The notes beneath the pieces were generated by a model. The model saw only the letters and a list, made by a program, of their open reading frames with translations. It ran no database searches and was not told the origin of the DNA. The translations under genes and the position numbers were made by a program. A stretch of 64,000 bases of DNA from an uncultured Chitinophaga sp. (GTDB lineage Bacteria; Bacteroidota; Bacteroidia; Cytophagales; Cyclobacteriaceae): assembly GCA_902168205.1 (NCBI GenBank), contig CABHOK010000002.1, positions 558,001-622,000 on the forward strand. The letters are read 5' to 3'. Within the stretch, counting starts at the first letter, position 1; every line of letters starts with the position of its first letter. Positions 26,359 to 35,513 of this stretch are shown piece after piece.

Positions 26359-28722
26359 ATGAATTTAAAACGACTATATATATACCTGTTACTGGTAGTG
26401 CTGGCCCATGTTTCCGTGGCACAGTCGTATGTGCCCGAAGTCAATAACGATCGTGTTAAAGTCAAACCGATTGTGGATGTTAAAGCCTATACCTTTCACC
26501 TGAGCGAAGTACAGATATTGGCGAGTCCGTTCAGGCAGGCGATGGATGCAGACCTGAAGTATTTGCTAATGATCGAACCGGATCGTTTACTCGCACAGTT
26601 CCGATCGCATTCCGGATTGCAACCGAAGGGAAAGAAGTATGGCGGATGGGAAGACTCCGGGCTGGCCGGGCATACATTAGGACATTACCTCTCCGCATGC
26701 GCTATGCATTACGGTGTCTCAAAAGATCCCGAGTATCTCAAGCGCGTTAATTATATAGTGGATGAACTCGAAGAATGCCAGAAGGCACGGAAGACCGGCT
26801 ATGTAGGTGCCATACCAAAAGAAGACACCGTGTTTCTCGAAGTATCGCAGGGAAATATACGGTCGCGTGGATTTGATCTGAACGGAGCGTGGTCTCCCTG
26901 GTATACCGTGCACAAAGTAATGGCCGGTCTGCTGGATGCATACCTTTACTGCAACAATGATAAGGCGCTGAAGGTAGAGCAAGGTATAGCCGATTGGACA
27001 GGAGAGATACTAAAGAATCTGAACGATGAACAGCTTCAGAAAATGTTACTGTGTGAGTATGGCGGCATGAATGAAGTGCTGGTAAATACATACGCCTTTA
27101 CACAGAATAAAAAGTATCTGGACTTGTCCTATAAATTTCATGACAAGCGTATACTTGATTCACTCGCGATGGGTGTCGATGTATTGCCGGGTAAACATTC
27201 CAATACGCAAATTCCAAAAGCCATTGGTACCGTGAGGCGTTATCAGCTCACCGGTGAGAAGAAAGATTTTGCCATTGCGGATTTTTTCTGGACAACGGTG
27301 GTAAAGCATCACACCTTTGCGCCCGGTGGTAACAGTAATTACGAATATTTGAGCAAGCCCGATGTACTCAACGACAAGCTCACCGATAACACCATGGAGA
27401 CTTGCAATACCTATAACATGCTGAAGCTTACGCGACACTTGTTTGCGTTGCAACCCTCGGCATCCTATATGGATTTTTATGAGCGTGCACTATACAATCA
27501 TATACTCGCATCCCAAAATCATAGTGACGGTATGATGTGTTACTTTGTGCCGCTGCGCATGGGTACACGCAAGGAATTCAGCGATCAGTTCCATACGTTT
27601 ACATGCTGTGTCGGGTCTGGTATAGAGAACCATGTGAAGTATGGCGAGAGTATATATTTCAAAGGAAAGGATGGAAGCCTGTATGTAAACCTGTTCATTC
27701 CTTCCAAACTGAACTGGCAGGATAAAGGATTGCAGGTTACCCTGAATGCAAACCTTCCGGCTGACCCAACGGTGAAGCTCACGATCAACACAGCAAAGCC
27801 TCAGGCTATACCGGTACACATACGCAAACCTTATTGGCTGCAGGCAGTACCGGTTATCAAAGTCAACGGTAAGGCTACACAAACTATAGCAGTTGACAAG
27901 GAAGGTTACTGGGTATTGACCAACACCTGGAAAAACGGTGATGTGATCGAGCTGACGCTGCCTTCTTCATTATATAGCGTGGCGATGCCCGATAATGCTT
28001 CGCGCAAAGCATACTTCTATGGTCCGGTGTTGCTGGCCGGAAATCTCGGAACGAAAGAACCCGATCCGATGAATGGTATACCGGTACTGGTAACGGGCGA
28101 GCCCGATGTAAAACAATGGCTGAAGCAGGACGCGTCTGATCCGCTTACCTTCAAGACTCAAAAGACTGGCTTCCCCGGTGATGTAACACTGCAGCCTTTC
28201 TATCTGCTGGACGATGAGCATTACAATGTATACTGGGACGTATTCACACCGCAAAACTGGAAAGAGCAACAGAAGCTATACGAAGAAAAAAAGAAACAGG
28301 AGTATGCCCTCGAGCAGCGCACAACGGACTACCTACGCGTAGGCGAGATGCAGCCGGAGCGAGATCATAATTTTACCGGTGAGAAAACAGAAGCAGGAGA
28401 ATCACACACACGCAAGTTCAGAGTAGCAAACGATGGTGGCAACCTGGTGTTCACCATGAAAGTAGATGCCAGCGCTACGCACAACCTGACAGCAACGTAC
28501 TGGGGCATGGATAACCGCGGCCGTAATTTCGATATACTGGTAGATGGAACGAAGGTGGCCAGCGAAGACCTCAACAAGTATAAGGACAGTAAGTTCTACG
28601 ATATAGTATATGCAGTGCCGGCAACGCTTACCAAAGGGAAGAAGACCGTAACGGTAACGTTTCAGGCCAGGCCGCAGCAACAGGCCGGTCCACTCTATGG
28701 CGTGCGTATGGTAAAGCAATAA
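26359..28722 (+). CDS. GH146/GH127-like beta-L-arabinofuranosidase
   Basis: 787 residues with a signal peptide ending near SVAQS (residue 22). It has the same zinc-cysteine catalytic layout as its upstream neighbour: E347 and C349 in METCNT, and C416-C417 in TFTCCVGSG. The segments GGWEDSGLAGHTLGHYLSA and TCNTYNMLKLTRHLFAL are those of the Bacteroides-type GH146 enzymes rather than of HypBA1, so the GH146 label is preferred but not certain. The C-terminal 130 residues form a beta-sandwich. It should remove beta-L-arabinofuranose from arabinan or glycoprotein side chains. It is co-oriented with the GH127 gene 38 bp upstream and probably in the same transcript. Confidence 0.88.
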   Translation: MNLKRLYIYLLLVVLAHVSVAQSYVPEVNNDRVKVKPIVDVKAYTFHLSEVQILASPFRQAMDADLKYLLMIEPDRLLAQFRSHSGLQPKGKKYGGWEDSGLAGHTLGHYLSACAMHYGVSKDPEYLKRVNYIVDELEECQKARKTGYVGAIPKEDTVFLEVSQGNIRSRGFDLNGAWSPWYTVHKVMAGLLDAYLYCNNDKALKVEQGIADWTGEILKNLNDEQLQKMLLCEYGGMNEVLVNTYAFTQNKKYLDLSYKFHDKRILDSLAMGVDVLPGKHSNTQIPKAIGTVRRYQLTGEKKDFAIADFFWTTVVKHHTFAPGGNSNYEYLSKPDVLNDKLTDNTMETCNTYNMLKLTRHLFALQPSASYMDFYERALYNHILASQNHSDGMMCYFVPLRMGTRKEFSDQFHTFTCCVGSGIENHVKYGESIYFKGKDGSLYVNLFIPSKLNWQDKGLQVTLNANLPADPTVKLTINTAKPQAIPVHIRKPYWLQAVPVIKVNGKATQTIAVDKEGYWVLTNTWKNGDVIELTLPSSLYSVAMPDNASRKAYFYGPVLLAGNLGTKEPDPMNGIPVLVTGEPDVKQWLKQDASDPLTFKTQKTGFPGDVTLQPFYLLDDEHYNVYWDVFTPQNWKEQQKLYEEKKKQEYALEQRTTDYLRVGEMQPERDHNFTGEKTEAGESHTRKFRVANDGGNLVFTMKVDASATHNLTATYWGMDNRGRNFDILVDGTKVASEDLNKYKDSKFYDIVYAVPATLTKGKKTVTVTFQARPQQQAGPLYGVRMVKQ

Positions 28723-28799
28723 ACATAAAGCTTTTCAGGTATATACTTTTAACTTCAGGCTTTCTCATTAACTTTAGCATACAAGAACCCCATTTGTGC

Positions 28800-30497
28800 A
28801 TGCGTCTGCGTAAATCTTTCTTCCAGGTAGTATTCTTTTGCTGCGTTAGTATTCCATCTGTTTATGGCAATGAGCTGTATGAAATAATCAGTCAGTTTGA
28901 GGCCGATAAATATGCCTTGATGCGTAAATATACTATACGCGAATCTGCCGAGTATTACGATCGTTTTGTAAAGTTCTATGGTGACTGGAACGATGCGCTG
29001 AAGAAGGTTGCATTTGATAAGTTATCGCAGGAAGGAAAGGCAGACTATATCCTGCTCAGAAATCAAATTGATAAAGAGCTATACTTTCTCAGGATCAAAC
29101 AAAGAGATTTTGAAGAAGTGGCGTATGTAACGGAGTTCGCTTCACCCATCTATACATTTATCCGCGAACGCAGACGCGGTACAACACCCAACGCGATGAC
29201 ACTTGCCAAAAGCTTTGACGACATGCTGGGGGCTATAAAAACATCGCAGGAAAAAATCAGCAAAGCCACGCCATATTCAAGCTGGCAAAAGGCAGATAAA
29301 GCTTCGGAGGTAGTTAAGTCGTTGCGTGAAAATCTGAAAGAGTCGTATGAGTTTTATAATGCCTACGATCCGCAGTTTACCTGGTGGATACAAAAGCCGT
29401 ATGATACATTGTGGCATACTCTGAAACGTTACGAAGAGTTTCTCAAGAAGCACTATGTGAATACTTCCATTAAAGATGATGGCAGCGGTATTATAGGCAG
29501 ACCTATAGGACGTGATGCACTCATCAAGAGCCTGCAGACAGAATTTATATCGTATACACCGGAAGAGATCATCGCGATTGCACAGAAACAGTTTGCCTGG
29601 TGTGATGCTGAAATGTTGAAGGCTTCACAAGCCATGGGCTTCGGTAACAATTGGAAAGCTGCGATGGAGAAGGTAAAGAATACGTATGTCCCCGCAGGAC
29701 AGCAGCCGGCACTGGTAGACTCACTTGCCGAAGAAGCGATACGCTTTATAGAGCAACGCAATCTCGTAACAATACCGGCATTGGCAAAAGAAACGTGGCG
29801 CATGCGCATGATGTCTCCTGAAGCACAAAAGGTCAATCCATTCTTTTTAGGAGGAGAGGAGATCATTATTTCGTATCCTACCTATACCATGGAACACCGT
29901 GAGAAGATGATGAGTATGCGTGGCAATAACCCGCACTTCTCACGTGCCACCGTTCAGCATGAATTAATACCAGGACATCATTTACAGATGTATATGAATG
30001 AACGGTATAAACCGTATCGCAATGTTTTTGATACACCGTTCTGGATCGAAGGATGGGCGCTATACTGGGAGTTTAATTTATGGGACAAGAATTTTCCGCG
30101 CACTCCGGAAGATCGTATTGGTATGTTGTTCTGGCGAATGCACCGTTGTGCGCGCATTATCTTCTCCCTTAATTATCATCTCGGTAAAATGACTCCCCAG
30201 CAATGTATAGACTTCCTGGTGGAACGTGTCGGACATGAATATGCCAACGCAGCTGCTGAAGTGAGACGTTCGTTCATGGGAAGCTACGGCCCGCTATACC
30301 AGATCGCCTATATGGTAGGCGGATTACAATTCTACGGTCTCAAAAAAGAACTCGTAGACTCCGGTAAGATGACCGAGAAAGATTTTCACGATCGCATCCT
30401 GCAGGAAGGAAACATTCCCGTGGAGATCGTGCGCGCTATACTGACGAACCAGCCTCTTAAAGAAGACTATAAATCTACCTGGAAGTTTGCACCCTGA
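28800..30497 (+). CDS. DUF885 family secreted protein (peptidase-like)
   Basis: 565 residues from ATG 28800 (an in-frame TTG two codons earlier is less likely). A signal peptide ends near VYGNE. This is the DUF885 family, with the conserved HELIPGHHLQMYMNERY stretch (H387, E388, H392 region) and FWIEGWALYWEF, which look like a zinc-metallopeptidase site. The enzyme's substrate is not established. It follows the two arabinofuranosidase genes at 77 bp and has a possible own promoter (TAACTTTA at 28769). A peptidase acting on the protein part of arabinosylated glycoproteins would fit the setting, but this is inference. Confidence 0.82.
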   Translation: MRLRKSFFQVVFFCCVSIPSVYGNELYEIISQFEADKYALMRKYTIRESAEYYDRFVKFYGDWNDALKKVAFDKLSQEGKADYILLRNQIDKELYFLRIKQRDFEEVAYVTEFASPIYTFIRERRRGTTPNAMTLAKSFDDMLGAIKTSQEKISKATPYSSWQKADKASEVVKSLRENLKESYEFYNAYDPQFTWWIQKPYDTLWHTLKRYEEFLKKHYVNTSIKDDGSGIIGRPIGRDALIKSLQTEFISYTPEEIIAIAQKQFAWCDAEMLKASQAMGFGNNWKAAMEKVKNTYVPAGQQPALVDSLAEEAIRFIEQRNLVTIPALAKETWRMRMMSPEAQKVNPFFLGGEEIIISYPTYTMEHREKMMSMRGNNPHFSRATVQHELIPGHHLQMYMNERYKPYRNVFDTPFWIEGWALYWEFNLWDKNFPRTPEDRIGMLFWRMHRCARIIFSLNYHLGKMTPQQCIDFLVERVGHEYANAAAEVRRSFMGSYGPLYQIAYMVGGLQFYGLKKELVDSGKMTEKDFHDRILQEGNIPVEIVRAILTNQPLKEDYKSTWKFAP

Positions 30498-30510
30498 AAA
30501 AATCCAGAAA

Positions 30511-30574
30511 CACAAAGAAGATACAAAAGTTACACAGAGAAAAATCCTTTGTGAGACTTTTTGTCTTCTCTGTG
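30511..30574. repeat. Imperfect inverted repeat of the CACAAAG/CACAGAG type
   Basis: The left arm (30511-30539) and right arm (30547-30574) are imperfect inverse complements, both built from CACAAAGAAGA- and CACAGAG-like words. Such elements recur in intergenic regions of many bacterial genomes. Located 13 bp after the DUF885 stop codon, it can fold as a long hairpin and may help end the transcript. Confidence 0.55.
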
Positions 30575-30644
30575 CCGTTGGATTTGATAATAGCTATATA
30601 TAGCGCTCTTCTTATTTTACTCCTGACTTCTTACTTCTAAAAAA

Positions 30645-31511
30645 TCACGCCCCTTGCGACCTCCTGAACTCCGTAGGCGTAATCTCGCACAGCTCACGGA
30701 ATTTACGATTGAAGTTAGAGAGATTGTTGAAGCCTACCTCAAAACATATCTGTGATATACTCAGATCATTCTGCTGAAGCAACTTCCGCGCCTGTCCAAT
30801 ACGAATCTCGGTAAGGAAATCTATATAGGATTTGCGTGTACGCTTCTTGAAGTAACGGCAGAATGAATTGGTGGTCATGTTGGCGATGTCGGCAACTTCA
30901 TCGAGGTGGATTTTACGATGATACTCGTTCATGGTAAAGCGATATACATCGGCGAGCTTCTTGCCATCAATCTCGTCAAACTCATTATATATACCTGACG
31001 AAGCCAGCGGGTCTATACTATCAGCATTCGAAAGTATATTCAGGATCTTGAGCAACACGATCAGGCGGTCCATCTCGCTGGTGCGAAACAGTTGCTTCAT
31101 CAGTTGTGATATGCGGCTGCGCACCGGGTCTTTAATATATAATCCGCGTTCGGATATTTTTGTGAATTCCTGCAGCCTCTTCAATTCCGGTAACGACAGG
31201 AACTTTTCTCCGAACGATTGCCACTCAAAGAATACAGTATAGGAATGCGCGATGGATATATCAGCCTGCTCGTAGTAGCGTGAATCATTCCGGAATACAT
31301 GGGGCAGGTTCGGACCGATCAGAAATATATCACCAGGTTTAAACGCTCCTATATAATCACCGGCTATAACTTTTCCTTCGCTGCTAAGAATCAACGTAAG
31401 TTGAACCTCCGGGTGCTGATGCAGGTAGTCGTAAAAGTGTGGTTCGCGATCCTCCTGCAAGCGGAAAGACTCTTGGGAAGTCTTGGGAATTTTGAACGGT
31501 AGAATTTTCAT
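30645..31511 (-). CDS. AraC-family transcriptional regulator (cupin sensor)
   Basis: 288 residues. An N-terminal cupin-like ligand-binding domain (about 20-110, with HFYDYLHQHPEVQLTLI and GDIFLIGPNLPHVF) is joined to two helix-turn-helix motifs (about 185-285, with NMTTNSFCRYFKKRTRKS and ISQICFEVGFNNLSNFNRKF). It is divergent from the GH51 gene and convergent with the GH127/GH146/DUF885 set, so it probably controls arabinose-polymer use in response to a sugar. A 500-bp divergent control region separates it from GH51. Confidence 0.92.
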   Translation of the reverse strand: MKILPFKIPKTSQESFRLQEDREPHFYDYLHQHPEVQLTLILSSEGKVIAGDYIGAFKPGDIFLIGPNLPHVFRNDSRYYEQADISIAHSYTVFFEWQSFGEKFLSLPELKRLQEFTKISERGLYIKDPVRSRISQLMKQLFRTSEMDRLIVLLKILNILSNADSIDPLASSGIYNEFDEIDGKKLADVYRFTMNEYHRKIHLDEVADIANMTTNSFCRYFKKRTRKSYIDFLTEIRIGQARKLLQQNDLSISQICFEVGFNNLSNFNRKFRELCEITPTEFRRSQGA

Positions 31512-32011
31512 GGGTGGGTAAAATTCAATCAGTACAAAATATTCATAATTATTTAATGAAATTCAAGAGTAGGGATAAAATAGTATCAATGAAGGCTAAA
31601 ATCAGCTTAATTTTGCCGTTCTCCTCCCCAGTGCAGCGTTAGGAATTTCAGGTTCCAACATGACTGTTTTTATATGCGTTACTGGAAAATATTGAAGGAA
31701 GAAGGTGTGTCACATCGTGCCCGGGTTCTTCAAAAACTTCCAATGATCACGACCTGGTGAACGAGATAAAATAATATTAACACCTGTCAATATCAGTAAA
31801 ACAGACGGCTGCTTTTAAAACGTACTTTATCGGATCAATAGATTGGGTAGAATTTATTGGTTTGGTTTAATTGAAGAATGGATTGGCAGCCGCTCGTGCG
31901 GCTGCTATATCTACAGATAGTATACAAGTATAGCATATCGGTATTGCAATCCTCTCCCTTTATCCCCGGCTATATATTCAAAATCAGTATGAACATTTAC
32001 AATCAGGATTT
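31512..32011. other. Divergent control region between AraC and GH51 genes
   Basis: 500 bp without a convincing gene. It holds a GC-rich hairpin, gcagccgc / gcggctgc with loop TCGT (31886-31905), about 107 bp upstream of the GH51 start and without a T tail. A 28-codon ORF (31674-31760) has no supporting evidence. Operators for the AraC regulator are expected here, but I cannot identify them. Confidence 0.5.
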
Positions 32012-34576
32012 ATGAAGCATTCCGTGCTGTGTTTTAGGTTGATGATACACTTTGTTGGTCTGATGTTGCCCCTATATGCTATTGCACAGGATGCAACGCT
32101 GGTGATTGATACCCAGCATCCCGGGGCAAAAGTATCTTCGAGGTTACATGGTATATTTTTCGAAGAGATAAGTCACGGGGGAGAAGGCGGGTTGTATGCT
32201 GAACTTATTCAGAACAGAGGTTTTGAAGAAAGCACTATACCCCCTGGTTGTACACTTGATTCCGGTTGGCTTGTACCACCCCGCACATCACACTTTGCTT
32301 CGAATAAGGTAAGCGACTGGAAGATGCCGTGGGAACCAAAGTCACCGTGGCCTGCGTGGTCTTTACGAACAGCAGCTAACGCCCGGGCATCGCTGTCATT
32401 ATCCACGAAAGTGCCCCTTCATGCTGCTACACCGCATGCTTTACAAGTAGACATTCACTCAGCCGGAAAAGCGGATAGCGTATCCGTTGTGAACGAAGGG
32501 TTCTGGGGAATCAGAGTCGATAAGGGCGAATCGTATAATCTTACGGCATATATACGAGCTCCTAAATTTAAAGGGGTGGTTACGGCATCACTTCGTGCGT
32601 CCGATGGTCGTATACTGGCATCCTATACCTTCAACAATGTAAAGCAGTCTTCGTGGAGGAAATATACCTGTACCGTAAAGGCAACCGCTTCCGATGCGAA
32701 AGCGAAATTTTATCTCACGATGAGTTCACCCGGCACGATCTGGTTTGATTTCGTTTCGCTGTTTCCGGCCAGGACATTCAAGAACAGACCCAACGGCATG
32801 CGACCTGATCTGGCCAATTACCTTGCTGATCTGAAACCAGCTTTTGTACGGTGGCCCGGAGGATGTTTTGTAGAAGGCATCAGTACAGAAAGTGCGCCCG
32901 AATGGAAACGATCACTTGGTCCGATAGAAGAGCGCCCCGGTACATATAGTCCGTGGGGATATTGGTCTTCCGATGGTATAGGCTATCATGAGTTTTTGCA
33001 GTTCTGTGAAGATATAGGCGCCGATGCCATGTATGTATTTAACTGCGGTGTATCGTGCGAGATGCGATCCGGTGTATTTCTTCCGGACGATAAAATTCCT
33101 GCACTCGTACAAAATATACTGGATGGCATTGAATATGCAATCGGACCTGCGGATTCGAAGTGGGGAGCTGTGCGCGCCAGGAATGGACATCCACAACCAT
33201 TCCCGTTGCGATATGTAGAAGTAGGAAACGAACAGGTAGGTACGCGCTATGCTACGCGGTTCAATATATTTTACAAGGCTATCAAAGAAAAATATCCGCA
33301 GTTGGAAGTAATCACCAGCACCGGTATAGCACATGTACACAAACCCACGATCGATGCAGTAACCAAAACCGATATAGTTGATGAGCATGCCTATAAAGCC
33401 GTATACTGGCCCATGATCTATCACGACTGGTATGATAAATATCCGCGCAAAGACTGGAAACTATATGTAGGTGAGTATGCATGCAACAGTGGTGTAGGCA
33501 GTGGCAACATGCTGGCCGCGCTGAACGATGCCGTGTTCATCATGGGAATGGAGCGCAATGGAGATCTTGTCGCGATGAGCAGCTATGCACCTTTGCTGGA
33601 AAATATTAATGATACGGATTGGCCGGTAAATCTTATTCGTTTTGATAATGCTTCGAGCTTTGCGCGCACATCGTACTATACTATAAAAATGATGAACGAT
33701 CACAAGGCTTCTGAGAATGTAGCGGTTTCACTAACATTTCATTCGTCAACGTCAACCCCGGTGGCCCGGTATAGCGGAAATATAGGTTTGAGCACGTGGG
33801 ATACCTATGCCGAGTTTAAGGATATACAGATACTCGACAAAAATAATAAAGTACTTTATGCGGCCGATCTTATCAATCACAAGAACGATTGGAAAACAGA
33901 AGGCGGAAAGTGGACAATAGGCGATAGCGTAATAGCACAAACTGCAGACGGTGCGTGGCCTATGGCTATCCTTCAAAACAAAATTCCCGATGTATATACT
34001 TTAAGGTTGAAAGCACGAAAGACAGGAGGTCCGAATGCTTTTATGATTCCGATTGCTGTCAAAGACAATGATAATTACCTGCGTGCGCACATCGGTGCCT
34101 GGTGGAATCGGGTCAGTGCATTTGAAATGGTAACGAACGGTGCTGATGCAATGGTAACACAACCCGTTACACTTGAGACACCTGTTGAGACCAACCGTTG
34201 GTATACCGTTGAACTTCGCGTAAGCTATACTTCGATCGAATGCTACCTGGACGGTAAATTACTGATGACCTATAAAGAGCCGCGTACATTTTTTAGTATA
34301 GCCGGTACCGATGAACGAACCGGTGAAATTATAGTTAAGGTGGTCAATGCCGGCAAAGAGCCAGTTCGCTCGGCTGTCGAGGTAAAGACAGCGAAAGCTA
34401 TAGCGGGAGTAGGGAAGACGTTAACACTTTCTGCTGATGCTCCTCAGGCTGAGAACTCGCTGGAACATCCGTTGCAGTATATTCCTGTAGAACGAAATTT
34501 CACCGGGTTTAAGAACAGCTTTGAATATGTGTTTAAACCGTGGTCGGTAACCATATTGCGTATCCGGCAGGAGTAA
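32012..34576 (+). CDS. GH51 alpha-L-arabinofuranosidase with carbohydrate-binding and LamG-like modules
   Basis: 854 residues, longer than the usual 500-660 of GH51. Parts: signal peptide ending at AIAQD (about 25); an opening strand with HGIFFEEISHGGEGGLYAE; a carbohydrate-binding-type beta-sandwich (about 60-245); the catalytic barrel with acid/base E407 in VEVGNEQVG and nucleophile E488 in YVGEYACNSG; an inserted LamG/DUF1080-like sandwich (about 580-765, with YLDGKLLMTYKEP); and a C-terminal arabinofuranosidase beta-domain. It removes alpha-L-arabinofuranosyl side groups from arabinan, arabinoxylan or glycoproteins. It is divergent from the AraC regulator and complements the beta-specific enzymes upstream. 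Confidence 0.93.
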   Translation: MKHSVLCFRLMIHFVGLMLPLYAIAQDATLVIDTQHPGAKVSSRLHGIFFEEISHGGEGGLYAELIQNRGFEESTIPPGCTLDSGWLVPPRTSHFASNKVSDWKMPWEPKSPWPAWSLRTAANARASLSLSTKVPLHAATPHALQVDIHSAGKADSVSVVNEGFWGIRVDKGESYNLTAYIRAPKFKGVVTASLRASDGRILASYTFNNVKQSSWRKYTCTVKATASDAKAKFYLTMSSPGTIWFDFVSLFPARTFKNRPNGMRPDLANYLADLKPAFVRWPGGCFVEGISTESAPEWKRSLGPIEERPGTYSPWGYWSSDGIGYHEFLQFCEDIGADAMYVFNCGVSCEMRSGVFLPDDKIPALVQNILDGIEYAIGPADSKWGAVRARNGHPQPFPLRYVEVGNEQVGTRYATRFNIFYKAIKEKYPQLEVITSTGIAHVHKPTIDAVTKTDIVDEHAYKAVYWPMIYHDWYDKYPRKDWKLYVGEYACNSGVGSGNMLAALNDAVFIMGMERNGDLVAMSSYAPLLENINDTDWPVNLIRFDNASSFARTSYYTIKMMNDHKASENVAVSLTFHSSTSTPVARYSGNIGLSTWDTYAEFKDIQILDKNNKVLYAADLINHKNDWKTEGGKWTIGDSVIAQTADGAWPMAILQNKIPDVYTLRLKARKTGGPNAFMIPIAVKDNDNYLRAHIGAWWNRVSAFEMVTNGADAMVTQPVTLETPVETNRWYTVELRVSYTSIECYLDGKLLMTYKEPRTFFSIAGTDERTGEIIVKVVNAGKEPVRSAVEVKTAKAIAGVGKTLTLSADAPQAENSLEHPLQYIPVERNFTGFKNSFEYVFKPWSVTILRIRQE

Positions 34577-34869
34577 GGAAAATTTTTGGATATGAGCACA
34601 ATGGATTTGGGGTGGACGTTTAAACAATCATCGATGCGAAGCAGCTTCTAAAAAATCAGGCCGACCCTCGGTAATGAAGTATAACGAAAAAACTTTCATA
34701 GCGCATAGTCGGGTGTGTGGCAAATAGAATATTTACCACTAAATTAGTTCTCCCTGCTGAAGACGTTGCTTGTCAATGAACCGAGGAGATATAAGTTGTT
34801 GAGCGTTTTATTGGAAAAGCAATAAGTGGATCACAGGTAATTTAATTCCTTCACATCTGCTTTGTATCT

Positions 34870-35379
34870 ATGCTACAGAATTTTTCATCCGAAAATCCGG
34901 TTCGTAAAAGCTCGGTTCGTATTGTGCTCATGCTCGGCTTGCTGGTGGGTACATTAGACATTACCGGTGCCATCATCAATTACGTGGTTGCTACCGGAAA
35001 AAATCCCATTGCTATCTTTCGGTATATAGCCAGTGCTTTATTTGATACATCAATGCCTGCGTTGTTCCTGGCGGTGATGGGTCTCATCATGCACTATTGC
35101 ATTGCCATGGGGTGGACGGTGTTATTCTTTTTTATATATCCTCGTCTCCGTTTTCTTCGTCAAAGCCAGGTTGCAACGGGGATGCTATACGGCATTTTCA
35201 TCTGGATCATGATGACCCTGGTATTTTTACCACTTACCAGAATTCCACCGCTGCCGGTACGCCCCATGCAGGCAGCAATCGGTATTGGTATTCTGATTGT
35301 CGCTATTGGTTTACCGCTGTCGTTCTTCACGCACCATTATTATTTCGGTAAGTCAAACGCATACCGTCAGCAGGTATGA
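34870..35379 (+). CDS. Integral membrane protein (YagU/DUF1440-like)
   Basis: 169 residues with four hydrophobic helices (about 20-40, 55-90, 100-120 and 135-158), separated by short loops with Pro. The pattern GTLDITGAIINYVV, RYIASALFD, then GMLYGIFIWIMM and LPLTRIPP resembles small DUF1440/YagU-type inner-membrane proteins. The function is unknown. It begins after a 293-bp gap from GH51 in which I see no other feature, and is followed by an inverted repeat. Confidence 0.7.
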   Translation: MLQNFSSENPVRKSSVRIVLMLGLLVGTLDITGAIINYVVATGKNPIAIFRYIASALFDTSMPALFLAVMGLIMHYCIAMGWTVLFFFIYPRLRFLRQSQVATGMLYGIFIWIMMTLVFLPLTRIPPLPVRPMQAAIGIGILIVAIGLPLSFFTHHYYFGKSNAYRQQV

Positions 35380-35409
35380 CGTAACAACTTCCTCTAACAG
35401 GGCATTACC

Positions 35410-35450
35410 GGTTTATGTGATTTCAAAATTCACATAAACCATTACCTTCG
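35410..35450 (+). promoter_or_regulatory. Inverted repeat next to a putative -7 box upstream of the patatin gene
   Basis: Perfect 11-bp arms ggtttatgtga (35410-35420) and tcacataaacc (35430-35440) flank a 9-nt centre. Two bases later comes TACCTTCG (35443-35450), one mismatch from TAnnTTTG. The absence of a T tail and the position against the -7 box fit an operator better than a terminator. Confidence 0.45.
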
Positions 35451-35513
35451 CGGGTAGATTTACAGGCTGATGGAAATATAGCCGGATCGTTTTACTTTAC
35501 CCGAAGCCTTTTC

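Noticed and set aside
31674-31760. 28-codon ORF in the AraC-GH51 control region
   Set aside because: Too short, with no supporting context, homology or coding signature.
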